Translations under genes and position numbers: made by a program
Notes under the pieces: generated by a model
What the model saw: the letters and a program-made list of their open reading frames with translations, nothing else
What the model was told of the DNA's origin: nothing
The model's database searches: none
Part shown: piece after piece, positions 52,680 to 63,835 of the stretch
Layout of the letters: the number at the start of each line of letters is the position of its first letter
How positions within the stretch are numbered: position 1 is the first letter of the stretch
Source: Saccharopolyspora_D taberi
Lineage (GTDB): Bacteria; Actinomycetota; Actinomycetes; Mycobacteriales; Pseudonocardiaceae
DNA length: 64,000 nt
Direction of reading: 5' to 3'
NCBI RefSeq assembly: GCF_039534165.1
Contig: NZ_BAAAUX010000014.1
Span: 434,001-498,000, forward strand

Positions 52680-53402
52680 TCAGGCCCGGACGGCCCGCAG
52701 CCGCCATGCCGGGATCAGCACCCGGTCCCGCTCGTCGACGTCGAGCGCGTCGGGGTCGAAGGTCACCCCGAGCCGGTCGAGGTCGGACTCCGCGCGCTGG
52801 CGGCGCAGCAACTCTCGGGTGAACGCGGTGCTGTAGCGGGTTTCGTCGATGCGGTCGATGTTCCAGTGCCCGCCCAGGTGCGCGCGCAGATCGTCCTTGG
52901 TGACCGGCAGCGTGCCCGGGATGGCGTCGGAGAAGCACACCAGGTGCAGCCGGGCTCCCGGCGCGGTCGCCCGGTGCAGGGCCGCGCTGTAGGCGGTGCG
53001 CTGGACGGAGTCGAGGCAGTGGTAGAGCGCGCTGTCCACGACCGTGTCGAAGCGGGACTCGAACCCGTCGAGGCGGGTCGCGTCGGCCACCGCGAACTCG
53101 GCGTCGAGCCCGCGCTCGGCGGCCCGCGCCCGCGCCTGCTCGACCGCTCCCGAAGCGGCGTCGACGCCGGTCACGTGGTAGCCGCGCGCGGCCAGGAACA
53201 GCGCGTTCTCCCCCAGCCCGCAACCGGCGTCGAGCACGGCACCGCTGATCTCACCGGCGGCTTCCAGCTCGACCACCGCAGGCTGCGGGCCGCCGAAGTC
53301 CCACGGCACCCGCTCGAACCGCATCCCGGCGAACGCCTCGCCTCCCGCGTAGACCTGGTCGAAGTCGATGTCGCTGAGCGCGACCGGGCTGTCGTCGTGC
53401 AT
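52680..53402 (-). CDS. Class I SAM-dependent methyltransferase
   Basis: This 240-aa methyltransferase has DAGCGLGENALFLAARGYHV as SAM motif I, GVDAASGAVEQARARA and VVDSALYHCL, resembling thiopurine- or TehB-like enzymes. The ATG has GAGGAGGACCCG upstream. It lies 20 bp before the isochorismatase-like gene, in an operon, and is divergent from the enoyl-CoA hydratase, separated by a gap with an AATTCA/TGAATT inverted repeat. Confidence 0.9.
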   Translation of the reverse strand: MHDDSPVALSDIDFDQVYAGGEAFAGMRFERVPWDFGGPQPAVVELEAAGEISGAVLDAGCGLGENALFLAARGYHVTGVDAASGAVEQARARAAERGLDAEFAVADATRLDGFESRFDTVVDSALYHCLDSVQRTAYSAALHRATAPGARLHLVCFSDAIPGTLPVTKDDLRAHLGGHWNIDRIDETRYSTAFTRELLRRQRAESDLDRLGVTFDPDALDVDERDRVLIPAWRLRAVRA

Positions 53403-53420
53403 CGGGTCCTCCTCGGAATC

Positions 53421-53440
53421 AATTCAACACTAGATGAATT
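53421..53440. promoter_or_regulatory. Possible operator: AATTCA-N8-TGAATT
   Basis: A perfect 6-bp inverted repeat with an 8-bp spacer sits 18 bp upstream of the methyltransferase ATG and 105 bp from the enoyl-CoA hydratase start. It is strikingly AT-rich for this genome. A TetR- or MarR-type regulator could bind it; none is adjacent. Confidence 0.4.
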
Positions 53441-53545
53441 ATGCTCCCGGTGGCGGACCGCCCGCAAGCCCGGAATCCCTGTTCCCGGAACGGGATTCGC
53501 GCTTGCATACTGCGGGGAGCACGAGAGGAATGAGGTGCGTTCACG

Positions 53546-54337
53546 ATGACCGCTGCGCCGATCCGGACCGACTACCTGACCTGCGAGGACCGGCCGCCCG
53601 GCGTGCGCATCGCGCTGAACCGCCCGGACGAGCGCAACGCCCTGTCCCGGAACATGATGCTGGCGCTGACCGAGGAGCTCGAACGGCAGTCGCGGCGTGA
53701 TGACGTGCGGGTGATCGTGCTCGCGGGCAACGGCCCGGTGTTCTCCTCCGGGCACAACCTCCGCGAGCTCGTCGGCCACGGGCTGGAGGACCAGCGGGAG
53801 GTCTTCGCGATCTGCACCAGGCTGATGGAGACCATCCAGCGGATCCCGCAGCCCGTGATCGCGGCGGTGCACGGGCCCGCCGTCGCCGCGGGCTGCCAGC
53901 TGGTCGCCACCTGCGACCTCGCGATCGCCGGGGAACGCGCGGTGTTCGGCACGCCCGGGGTCAAGATCGGCCTGTTCTGCTCGACCCCGATGGTCGCGAT
54001 CAGCCGCAACATCGGCCGCAAGCGGGCCATGGAACTGCTGATGACCGGCGAGTTCATCCCCGCGGGCACCGCAGCGGACTGGGGCCTGGTCAACCGCGCG
54101 GTGCCCGGCGACCGGCTGGAGGACGAGGTGTGGGAGCTGGCCGGGAAGGTCGCCTCGGCCAGCCCGCTGACCGTCCGCATCGGCAAGGAGGCGTTCTACC
54201 GCCAGATCGACGCAGGCCAGGACGAGGCGTACGAGCGGATGGGCGAGACCATGGCGGCCAACGCCGTCACCGGCGACGCGCAGGAGGGCATGTCGGCGTT
54301 CCTGGAGCGCCGCACGCCGGTGTGGCGCGGCGAGTGA
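53546..54337 (+). CDS. Enoyl-CoA hydratase/isomerase family protein
   Basis: This 263-aa crotonase has RIALNRPDERNALSRNMM, the N-terminal motif. VIAAVHGPAVAAGCQLVATC and IAGERAVFGTPGVKIGLFC form the CoA-binding and oxyanion blocks. It is likely to hydrate or isomerise an enoyl-CoA in fatty-acid or amino-acid catabolism. The catalytic Glu pair cannot be assigned with confidence. A GAGGTGCG site is upstream of the ATG. Confidence 0.92.
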   Translation: MTAAPIRTDYLTCEDRPPGVRIALNRPDERNALSRNMMLALTEELERQSRRDDVRVIVLAGNGPVFSSGHNLRELVGHGLEDQREVFAICTRLMETIQRIPQPVIAAVHGPAVAAGCQLVATCDLAIAGERAVFGTPGVKIGLFCSTPMVAISRNIGRKRAMELLMTGEFIPAGTAADWGLVNRAVPGDRLEDEVWELAGKVASASPLTVRIGKEAFYRQIDAGQDEAYERMGETMAANAVTGDAQEGMSAFLERRTPVWRGE

Positions 54338-54362
54338 CGGGTGCCCGCCTAGACTCGCCGGT

Positions 54363-54746
54363 GTGAAGCGGCCGAACCCCGTCTTGTGGGTCTACTACGC
54401 GTACGGGGGCACGCTGCCCGACCGTCATCGCGAGTGGGTGCTGCACGACGCGACCTGCCGGACGTGGGTGCTGCGCTCGTTCCTGCGCAGCCTCGTGCAG
54501 GTCTCGCCGGTTGCCGCGGCGCTGCTGGTCGGTCTCGGCGTGTTCGGCGAGTCGTGGCCGCTGGCGCTGGGAGCAACACTGCTGGGCGTGCTGGTCGTCG
54601 TGCGCATCTCGCTGTCGCTGGCCGAGCAGAGCGCCGAAGGCAGGCTGGTGCGGCACGGCTTCCCGCCGGGCCACGCGGCCGCGGTCCGCCGCCAGGCCGA
54701 CGCCGACGCCGCCGCCCGCTACCGAGCGGTGTGGCGCCAGGAGTGA
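54363..54746 (+). CDS. DUF5313-type membrane protein
   Basis: This 127-aa protein starts KRPNPVLWVYYAYGGTLPD, the signature of the actinobacterial DUF5313 family. Two TM helices are at about 48-64 and 66-85, and the C-terminal tail is basic. It is probably a small membrane protein without enzymatic motifs. The GTG start is at 54363. It lies just after the enoyl-CoA hydratase and before an alpha/beta hydrolase. Confidence 0.85.
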   Translation: MKRPNPVLWVYYAYGGTLPDRHREWVLHDATCRTWVLRSFLRSLVQVSPVAAALLVGLGVFGESWPLALGATLLGVLVVVRISLSLAEQSAEGRLVRHGFPPGHAAAVRRQADADAAARYRAVWRQE

Positions 54747-54805
54747 GCCTGTCGGTCGCCGGCTCTATGGTCAGCGCACTCTGACCGACACGAGGAGTCG
54801 ACAAC

Positions 54806-55534
54806 ATGAGCACGTTCGTTCTGGTACCCGGTTTCTGGCTCGGCGCCTGGGCGTGGGAGCACGTCACCGGCGAGCTGCGGGCGGCCGGTCACGACGTGCG
54901 TCCGGTGACGCTGACCGGCCTGGCCGAGCGCGCGGACGAGGCCACTCCCGAGGTCGACGTGGAGACCCACGTCGCCGACATCATCGCGGTCCTGGAAACC
55001 GACGACCTGCGCGACGTCGTGCTGGTCGGGCACAGCGGCGGCAGCCTGCCGGTGGCCTGCGCCGCCGACCGGGTTCCCGAGCGGCTGCGCCGCGTCGTCC
55101 ACGTCGACAGCGGACCGCTGCCCGCGGGGATGGCGCAGATCGACTTCCACGAGCCCGAGGAGCGGGAAAGCGTCCGGGAGCGGGTCCGCGCCGAAGGCGA
55201 CGGGTGGAAGCTGCCCCCGCCCGCCTTCGACCCGGCGGTGGACCCGGTGGAGGGCATGACCGGCGAGCAGCTGGAGCGGATCCGCGCGCGGGCCACGCCG
55301 CAGCCGTTCGGCACCGCCACCCAGCCGTTGCGCCGGCCCGAGTCCCCCGCTCCGGTACCGCAGTCGGTGATCACCTGCACCTTCCCGCCCGAGGTGGTGC
55401 GCCAGCTCAGCGAGAGCGGGCACCCGGTGTTCGCGCTGATGGCCGGGCTGGACCTGCACCACCTGCCGACCGGGCACTGGCCGATGTTCTCCCGTCCGCG
55501 GGACCTGGCGGCGCTGCTCGCCGAGATCGCCTGA
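54806..55534 (+). CDS. Alpha/beta-fold hydrolase
   Basis: This 242-aa hydrolase has the N-terminal oxyanion segment VLVPGFWLGAWAWE, the nucleophile elbow VGHSGGS with Ser77, and HHLPTGHWPMF containing the catalytic His near the end. It resembles esterase or cis-enoyl-hydrolase-like enzymes of broad type. An ACGAGGAG site precedes the ATG. It is probably monocistronic. Confidence 0.92.
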   Translation: MSTFVLVPGFWLGAWAWEHVTGELRAAGHDVRPVTLTGLAERADEATPEVDVETHVADIIAVLETDDLRDVVLVGHSGGSLPVACAADRVPERLRRVVHVDSGPLPAGMAQIDFHEPEERESVRERVRAEGDGWKLPPPAFDPAVDPVEGMTGEQLERIRARATPQPFGTATQPLRRPESPAPVPQSVITCTFPPEVVRQLSESGHPVFALMAGLDLHHLPTGHWPMFSRPRDLAALLAEIA

Positions 55535-55627
55535 AACCGGGCCACCTGGAACCGGGGCTCGCTTTTCCGCCGGTTCCGGCCAACCATGGACAGCGACCCG
55601 ACCAGGGCGGCAACAGGGTGGTGGACG

Positions 55628-56431
55628 ATGAGCGACAGTCCGTGGTGGGCTTCCGGAGTGGACCTCACCAAGCCGAGTTCCGCCCGGGTCTACGACGTGC
55701 ACCTCGGCGGCTCGCACAACTTCGAGGTCGACCGCGAGGTTGCCGAGGCGGCGAGCAGGCTGATGCCGACGCTGCCCGCGGTGCTGCGGGCCAACCGGTC
55801 GTTCCTGCGACGGGCGGTGCAGTTCCTGGCCCGGGCGGGGATCACCCAGTTCCTCGACCTCGGCTCGGGCATCCCGACCGTGGGCAACGTGCACGAGATC
55901 GCCCAGCAGGCCAACCCCGGATCCCGCGTGGTCTACGTCGACAACGACCTGGTCGCGGTCGCGCACAGCCGCACCCTGCTGGAGGGCAACGAGCGCGCGA
56001 CCGCGATCCGGGCCGACCTGCGCTATCCGGACGAGGTGCTGGGTCATCCCGAGGTCGGGCAGATGCTTGATCTGCGCGAGCCGGTGGCGGTGCTGCTGTT
56101 CGCGGTGCTGCACTTCGTGGACGACGAGGACGACCCGGCCGGGATCGTCGCCCGCTACGTCGAGCAGGTCGTGCCCGGCAGCTACGTCGCGATCTCGCAC
56201 GCCTGCTCCGACGGCGTGCCAGAGTCGACGCTGCGGGCGGCCGAGCTGTACTCGGCCCGGATCGGGGGCTTCCACATGCGGCCCTGGTCCCGGATCGAGT
56301 CGTTCTTCTCCGGGCTCGTCCTGGTCGAACCCGGCCTGGTCGACCTCACCGAGTGGCGCCCGGACTCCCGGGAACGACCGGCGGGCGAGAAGCTGGGCAC
56401 CGGTCCCGGCGGGGTCGGCCGCAAGCCCTGA
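55628..56431 (+). CDS. DUF574 (SAV2177-type) SAM-dependent methyltransferase
   Basis: This 267-aa protein starts near SDSPWWASGVDLTKPSSARVYD and LGGSHNFEVDREVA, the hallmark of the actinobacterial DUF574/SAV2177 methyltransferases. FLDLGSGIPTVGNVHE is the SAM site. Many members are secondary-metabolism or DNA-binding-linked and poorly characterised. The ATG at 55628 is preferred to one at 55586 because family members start at this point. The substrate is unknown. Confidence 0.85.
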   Translation: MSDSPWWASGVDLTKPSSARVYDVHLGGSHNFEVDREVAEAASRLMPTLPAVLRANRSFLRRAVQFLARAGITQFLDLGSGIPTVGNVHEIAQQANPGSRVVYVDNDLVAVAHSRTLLEGNERATAIRADLRYPDEVLGHPEVGQMLDLREPVAVLLFAVLHFVDDEDDPAGIVARYVEQVVPGSYVAISHACSDGVPESTLRAAELYSARIGGFHMRPWSRIESFFSGLVLVEPGLVDLTEWRPDSRERPAGEKLGTGPGGVGRKP

Positions 56432-56485
56432 GGCCGGCAAACCCCGACAGCGGCGATCCCCGACTCCGGCGGGCCCGGACGTAGG

Positions 56486-58255
<1,770 letters not shown>

Positions 58256-60322
58256 ACCCCCGCGAGCGGCAGATCGCGATTCCTCCGGTGAAGCACTGGC
58301 CCGCCTGCTCGGGCGCGCCGGTCGCGAGCGCGAGATCGCCCAGCGCATCGAGGGCGATCGCGACGTCGACGTGGCGGTCCAGCTCGCGCATCCCTTCCAG
58401 CGCCAGCTGGAGATCCGTTGCCGCGGCGTCGAAATCGCCGCGCTCGGTCAGCCGCTTCCCGCGCCAGGTGCGGGCCTTGAGCTCGTTGGCCCGGTCGGAG
58501 TCGACCGGTGCGAACGCCCGCATCGCCGCGGTCTCCAGCTCGACAGCTTCGTCCACCGGCGCCACCGAACCCAGGTGCATCCGCGCCAGCGCCAGCCTTC
58601 GCGCCTTCCCGAAGCTTTCGGCCATCGCGAGGTTTTCCCGCAGCAGCGACAAGGCGTCGGCGTGGCGTCCGTCCTCCCGCAGGGCCAAGCCGAGCGACTC
58701 CACCGCCGTCGCGGCGAGTTCGGACCCGGGGGCGGCGATTTCCCGCGCCCGCCGGAACACCTCGACCGCCTTGTCCCACTCCCCCCGGTGCCGGAAGGCG
58801 AATCCCCGCTGCACGAGCGCGAGCCCTTCGACCTGGAGCAGCCCGCGGGACCGAGCGACCTCCGCCGCCCACTCGTTGACCTCGTCCATGTCCCCGATGT
58901 GCTTGCGCGGTTCGTGCAGGGACCAGAGCGCGACCGCGAGCTGGCAGATTTCCTCCCTGCCCTCGGAGTGGAACCGCTCGGCCAGCGCGCGAAGCGTCCC
59001 GCGCTCGGCGTCGAGCCAGTTCTCCGCTTCCTCGCGCGGCATGGGCGCGATGCGCAGGTCCGGCCAGAACTCCTCCAGCCAGCCGCGCCCCGGCATCACG
59101 GCGTGCCCGGCCGCGATGGCGTGGTGCAGGTAGAAGTCCTCGAACCCCTCCCGGAACCGCTCCCCGCCACCGAGTCCGCGCGCGTGCGCGCGGACCTGCC
59201 GGAAGGCCAGGTAGCGGTCCCCGGACTTCCTGATCAGCCTGGCCGACAGCAACCTTCCGAGCGCGTCCTCGACGTCGTCCTCGTCTTCCCCGAGCACCGC
59301 GACCAGCGCGTCCGGACCGACATCGCCGGGCCCGGGGTGCTGCCCGAACGCGAGGTAGCACTGCCGTGCTTCGTCGTCGAGCCGGTCGACCGCGGTGTTG
59401 AGCCCGGCCCGCACCTTCGGTTCCAGCTCGGACAGCGTCCTGAGCTGCCGGGCCTCGTCGGAGAGCTTCCGCACCAGCCGCGCGACCGGCCACTGCCGGT
59501 ACTCGGCGAGCAGCGCGCCGACGACGCTGAGCACCAGCGTGTGCCCCTCGCAGAGCCCGACCAGTTCCCCGGTCCGCTCCGGCTCCCGGTCGAGACGATC
59601 GTCCTTCGGGCCGAGGATCCGGCCCAGCAGCAGGCGGGCGGACTCCTCCGACATCGGGTCGAGCTCCACGAACTCGGCGTCCACGGCCGCCCGCAGCCCG
59701 CTCAGCCTGCCCGCCTCGGTCACCAGCACCACGGACGGGCCCCGGCCCGGCTGGAGCGCTCGCACCTGCGCGGGGGTGAGCGCGTCGTCGATCACCACGG
59801 CCACCCGCTTGCCCTCGCTCCACGAGCGGAACCAGCCGGACAGGGCGTGCGGATGTTCGGGCAGCTCCTCCGGGCGGTAACCGACGGCGACCAGGAACTG
59901 GCGCAGTGCGGCGGTTTCGGCTCCCGCGCCGTCGCCCGCGAGCGAGACGTAGAACTGGCCGTCCGGGTAGTCCTCGCCGTGCTCGGCGAGCCACTGGTAG
60001 ACGGTGTCGCTCTTGCCGCCGCCGGGCGGGCCCTGCAGGACGACGAAGGCCGGTCCGGCGCTTCTCGCCCGGACCGCGTCGGTGATCTCCTGGAGTTGCC
60101 GCTCGTTGTTGGTGTAGTGGTGCGACGGCGGCGGAACGTGGAACGGGACCGGCACGCTGCGCGCAGGCTCGTGCACGTGGACGTCGCCGTGGATCGCCCC
60201 GGCCTGCACGACGAACCGCGCTGTGCCGTCGAACCGATTGCCCGGCTCCGCCATCCGCTGTCCCCCTAACCGAAAACGGCCCAGCACAGCCTAACGCTTC
60301 GTGAGCGCGGCGAGCCAGGGCG

Positions 60323-61261
60323 TCACCTCGAAGCCTCCACAATGGACTCGCGCAGCGGCGGGCGGTCGGCCAGCAGCACGTCGGTGACGTCGGGGAACCA
60401 GCCGGCCGCGAGCTGCCGGAACTGGCAGTAGCGGTCGCTGTCCGGGGACCGGCCGCCGCACCGGCTCAGCGCCGCGGCGAGGACCTGGCGGGACATGACG
60501 CCCAGTTCCAGCAGGTCGCGGTGCCGGTGCCTGCGGACGCCCAGGTTCACCTGGCCGATCGCGGGGAGCCCGGCGGTGGAGTGGGCGTCGAGCAGGAGGC
60601 CGATCTCGACGCCGTAGCCGGGCGCGAACGGCACCGATTCGAGGAAGTCGCGGCGGGCCGCGTACTCCCCGCCCAGCGGCTGCACGATCCCGGACAGCTG
60701 CGGACGCAGCGCGGCCAGCAGCGGGCGGGCGAGGATCTCGGTGACCCGGCCGCCGCCCTGCCCCGAGTCACCATCGGCCGGGCGCTCGTAGAAGCCCTTG
60801 ACCAGCACCAGGTCCTGTTCCAGCAGCGGACCGAGCAGGGCGGGGACGAATCCGGCGTCGAACTCCCGGAGGTCGGCGTCCAGGAAGACCAGCAGGTCGC
60901 CCGAGGTGGCCGCCAGCGACCGCCACAGCACCTCGCCCTTGCCCGGCCGGGGCGGGTGGTCGGCCAGCACTTCGTGGCGCCGCACGACCCTCGCGCCCGC
61001 CTGCCTGGCGACCCGGACGGTGTCGTCGTCGGAACCGGAGTCCATCACGACGACCTCGTCCACCAGCGGACCGGACTCCGGCGCGGTGAAGGGCAGGACG
61101 GCCGAGACCACACCGGCGACCGCGCGCTGCTCGTTCAGCGCGGGCAGCACGACGCTGACGCGGCGCCCGCGCTTGAGCCCGGCCAGCTCCGCCGGATCCC
61201 AGGCGGGCGTCTGCCAGGTGCGTTCGGCGAACCAGCGCGCGACCTCGGCCAGCACGATCAT
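60323..61261 (-). CDS. gpgS: Glucosyl-3-phosphoglycerate synthase
   Basis: This 312-aa GT-A glycosyltransferase of the GpgS type has VSVVLPALNEQRAV, VVMDSGSDDDTVRVA and LLVFLDADLREF (the DXD-like site). PLGGEYAARRDFLESVPF and GYGVEIGLLLDAHST, conserved in GpgS, follow. It transfers glucose from a nucleotide sugar to 3-phosphoglycerate in methylglucose-lipopolysaccharide or glucosylglycerate synthesis. This is characteristic of actinobacteria. Confidence 0.93.
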   Translation of the reverse strand: MIVLAEVARWFAERTWQTPAWDPAELAGLKRGRRVSVVLPALNEQRAVAGVVSAVLPFTAPESGPLVDEVVVMDSGSDDDTVRVARQAGARVVRRHEVLADHPPRPGKGEVLWRSLAATSGDLLVFLDADLREFDAGFVPALLGPLLEQDLVLVKGFYERPADGDSGQGGGRVTEILARPLLAALRPQLSGIVQPLGGEYAARRDFLESVPFAPGYGVEIGLLLDAHSTAGLPAIGQVNLGVRRHRHRDLLELGVMSRQVLAAALSRCGGRSPDSDRYCQFRQLAAGWFPDVTDVLLADRPPLRESIVEASR

Positions 61262-61317
61262 CCTTTCTCCAGGGGATCAGCTGACCATCTTCGCGCATCC
61301 CGGATCGACACCGCGGG

Positions 61318-61860
61318 CTACGACAACAAGTCCACGACGAACTCGGCGCGCTCCCGCACCGACACGCGTGGAAGCTCCACAAGCTCGTAGCCGCACTCGG
61401 TGTACGCGTCGACCATCGCTTCGTAGGTGCGTTCGGCCACTTCCGGGGACTGCTTGCGCTCCTCGTCCCGCACGTAGATCTCCGGCCAGGGCGGGGCGAC
61501 GAAGACCTGGGTCCGGTAGCGGAACTCGCGCGCCGCGCGGTGCACGTGCTCCGGCACGGGCAGGCCCTCGACGCGGAGGTAGCCGATGACGTCGGGAACT
61601 CCCCGGTCGAACAGCACCGTCGAGGTGGCCGCTTCGGCGAGCCGGTAGGAGCGCAGCTCCCAGCTGAGCATCAGCTCGGCGAACAGCTGCCGGTCGTGCC
61701 AGGGCAGCGCCGCCCCGCCGATCGCCGCCTGATCCCGGATGATGCCCCGGCCCGCCTCCTCGGAGCGGGCGAACCCCATCGACTCCAGCTGGTCGATCAG
61801 CGTGCTCTTGCCCGAGCCGGGTCCGCCGGTCAGGACCGCGAAGCGTTCGTTCTCCGGCAA
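61318..61860 (-). CDS. AAA-type P-loop kinase-like protein
   Basis: This is a 180-aa nucleotide-binding protein with Walker A TGGPGSGKST (11-20). EEAGRGIIRDQAAIG and the TVLFDRGVPDVIGYL stretch follow, typical of AAA_28/NadR-like ATPases. TTG at 61860 is preferred because AGGTGAG lies upstream. It may be a kinase acting on a small metabolite. It is downstream of the tautomerase and TetR genes. Confidence 0.85.
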   Translation of the reverse strand: MPENERFAVLTGGPGSGKSTLIDQLESMGFARSEEAGRGIIRDQAAIGGAALPWHDRQLFAELMLSWELRSYRLAEAATSTVLFDRGVPDVIGYLRVEGLPVPEHVHRAAREFRYRTQVFVAPPWPEIYVRDEERKQSPEVAERTYEAMVDAYTECGYELVELPRVSVRERAEFVVDLLS

Positions 61861-61926
61861 CGCCGTCTCACCTGCCTTCCCGGATCACGTGCTCGCCGGT
61901 CACCGGATCGACGGGCTCGATGACGT

Positions 61927-62322
61927 TCACGCGCGGCCTGCCAGCAGCCGCTGGGCTTCGCCCTCGCCGAACGACCAGTCGGCGAAGCCGTTCTCGGTGA
62001 CGTTGATCAGCACGTTGCGCGGCTCCACCCCGGTCCGCTCCTGGACCAGCTCGGTGATTCGCTTGTACAGCGCGGTTTTCTGATCGTCGGTGCGACCGCG
62101 CCCCATGGTGATGCTGACGAACACGATGTCGTCGTCGCGCCGCACGCCCAGGTACTGCGGGTCGTAGCGCAACCGTCCGCTCTCGTGCGCGTTGAGGAGC
62201 TGGAAGAGGTCGTCGCCGGGGATGCCGATGGTTTCGACCAGCGCCTCGTGGACGGCGTCGCCCAGTGCGGGCAGCCGGTCGGCGTTGCGCTCGGACAGGA
62301 CGTCGATCCGGACGAACGGCAT
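61927..62322 (-). CDS. Tautomerase superfamily protein
   Basis: This 131-aa protein begins with Met-Pro (MPFVRIDV), so the catalytic Pro1 of the 4-oxalocrotonate tautomerase superfamily is exposed after Met removal. YDPQYLGVRRDDDIVFVSI and GVEPRNVLINVTENGFADWSF are family-like. It is longer than 4-OT and resembles the MSAD/cis-CaaD-like single-chain members. The substrate is unknown. Confidence 0.9.
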   Translation of the reverse strand: MPFVRIDVLSERNADRLPALGDAVHEALVETIGIPGDDLFQLLNAHESGRLRYDPQYLGVRRDDDIVFVSITMGRGRTDDQKTALYKRITELVQERTGVEPRNVLINVTENGFADWSFGEGEAQRLLAGRA

Positions 62323-62362
62323 GGGTCACTTCCTTCGGTCGGAGATCTCGTGCTGCGTCACG

Positions 62363-62425
62363 GGGTGCTCGCGGTTACAGGGTGCTGGCGGTTACGGGGT
62401 GCTGGCGGTCACCGGGCGCTCGCGG
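62363..62425. repeat. 17-bp tandem repeat, about 3.7 copies
   Basis: Units at 62363, 62380 and 62397 (GGGTGCTCGCGGTTACA-like) plus a partial at 62414 form a short array. The last units enter the 3' end of the TetR-family gene. Confidence 0.8.
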
Positions 62426-62972
62426 CGAGCAGCCGGAGCGCGCCGTCGACGGCCCGGCCGAACGGCTCGGCCGAGCCGGCCGCGCGGGCGATCACGTAAC
62501 CGCCCTGCAGCACCGCCACGATCGCCGCGGCGGTGTCCTCGGGATCCAGGTCGGCGGCCAGCTCGCCCTCGGCCTGACCTTCGGACACGACCTCGGCGAG
62601 CCTGCGCCGAAGCCAGTCGAAGGTCTCGTCCAGCGGCTGCCGCAGCCGTGCGCTCTCGACGACGCCGGGGTCCTGCGCCAGCCGGCCGATCCGGCAGCCG
62701 CGCAGCACGTCGCGTTCGCGGTGCAGGTAGGCCGAGATCCGCTCGATCGCGGTGCCCGGCCCGTCCAGGTGGCCCGAGATCTCGGCGCGCAGCTGCTCGG
62801 CGGTCTTGTTCATCGCGGCCAGCGCGAGGTCGGACTTCCCGCCGAAGTGGTGGTACATGCTGCCCTGGCCCGCCCCGGACCGCTGCTGGATCGCCTTCGG
62901 GCTGGTGCCGGCGTAGCCGCGCTCCCACAGCAGGTCCTGGGTGCTCTCGATCAACCGCTCCCTGGTGGACAC
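62409..62972 (-). CDS. TetR family transcriptional regulator
   Basis: This is a 187-aa TetR-type regulator. The N-terminal helix-turn-helix includes STRERLIESTQDLLWERGY and GAGQGSMYHHFGGKSDLALA; a TetR_C-like helical domain follows. The GTG at 62972 (VSTRERL) is chosen; an ATG at 62987 overlaps the presumed operator. There is no clear Shine-Dalgarno sequence, so translation may be leaderless. It may control the tautomerase and AAA-like genes downstream. The 17-bp repeat runs into its 3' end. Confidence 0.9.
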   Translation of the reverse strand: MSTRERLIESTQDLLWERGYAGTSPKAIQQRSGAGQGSMYHHFGGKSDLALAAMNKTAEQLRAEISGHLDGPGTAIERISAYLHRERDVLRGCRIGRLAQDPGVVESARLRQPLDETFDWLRRRLAEVVSEGQAEGELAADLDPEDTAAAIVAVLQGGYVIARAAGSAEPFGRAVDGALRLLAASAR

Positions 62973-62986
62973 GCCAAGATCGTACA

Positions 62987-62998
62987 TACCAGTAGGTA
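62987..62998. promoter_or_regulatory. Possible TetR operator TACC-N4-GGTA
   Basis: TACCAGTAGGTA (62987-62998) is an inverted repeat with 4-bp arms directly upstream of the TetR GTG start. GTAC tetramers lie on each side. TetR regulators commonly bind such sites over their own start region. Confidence 0.45.
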
Positions 62999-63066
62999 CA
63001 GAAACAAGGACGAAGAAGAGGCGGTCCCCGCAGCGCGAGCACCGCCTCTTCTTCGAGAACTCCGGG

Positions 63067-63711
63067 TCAGCTGCCGAGGAGGTCCCGGACCGCTCCCCCG
63101 ACCGCGGGCAGCAGGCCGGGCCGAGTCGGCTCCGGCTCCTCCGAGGACGGCGGCGGCTCGCTCGGCGGCTCCGATTCGCTCGGCGGCGCGGTCTCGGTGG
63201 GCGGGGCGGTCTCGCTCGGCGGGTTCGATCCGGTCGGCGGGGCGGTCTCGGTGGGCGGCACCGGCTCGCTCGGCCTGGTCGACTCGGCGGGCTGCGTCGT
63301 CTCGCTCGGCCGCGAGGTCGTCGCCGGGACCTCCGGCTTCGCCGACGAGGTCCGCTTCGCGGCTTCGGACGTCCTGGTCGGCGTTGGACGGGAGGTCGTC
63401 GACGGAACCTCGGACGGGCTCACGACCGGCAGCTGCGGCCCGGCACCGGGGGTCTGCCGCGGCGGCGACGGAACCAGGGCCTCGGCCTGGAACGGCACAC
63501 CCGGCTCGGGGTAGGACGCGGCGGAGTACTCCGGTTCGGACTGGCTGAGCCCCGGACCGGCCGCACCGACGGCCAGCACGCTGGCGAACGCGACCACGGC
63601 GTAGCCGATGATCCGCGGGGGCGTCACCCTGTGCGGAGTCACGGGCCGGTCCCGGCCCCGCTCGCGCAGGCGGAATCGCGCCAACGACGACAAGCGCACC
63701 TCAGTCACCAC
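63067..63711 (-). CDS. Membrane-anchored Pro/Ser/Thr-rich protein
   Basis: This 214-aa protein has a basic N-terminus (RLSSLARFRLRERGRDR), one hydrophobic helix (residues 34-54, IIGYAVVAFASVLAVGAAGPG) and a long Pro/Ser/Thr/Glu-rich tail. The tail contains repeats such as PPTETAPP, PSETAPP and SESEPP. It probably spans the membrane once with the disordered tail outside, perhaps as a wall-spanning linker. No enzyme motif is seen. Confidence 0.75.
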   Translation of the reverse strand: MVTEVRLSSLARFRLRERGRDRPVTPHRVTPPRIIGYAVVAFASVLAVGAAGPGLSQSEPEYSAASYPEPGVPFQAEALVPSPPRQTPGAGPQLPVVSPSEVPSTTSRPTPTRTSEAAKRTSSAKPEVPATTSRPSETTQPAESTRPSEPVPPTETAPPTGSNPPSETAPPTETAPPSESEPPSEPPPSSEEPEPTRPGLLPAVGGAVRDLLGS

Positions 63712-63835
63712 CAGTTGTTCCGGCCGGATCTGTCTGCCGGGGGCACTCTCTCACCCGAACGGGCGACAAGAGCAACTTCGCGGCAGGAGATGAGACCCAA
63801 CTCACTCCGACCAAGATCATCGCAGGTGGGGAAGG

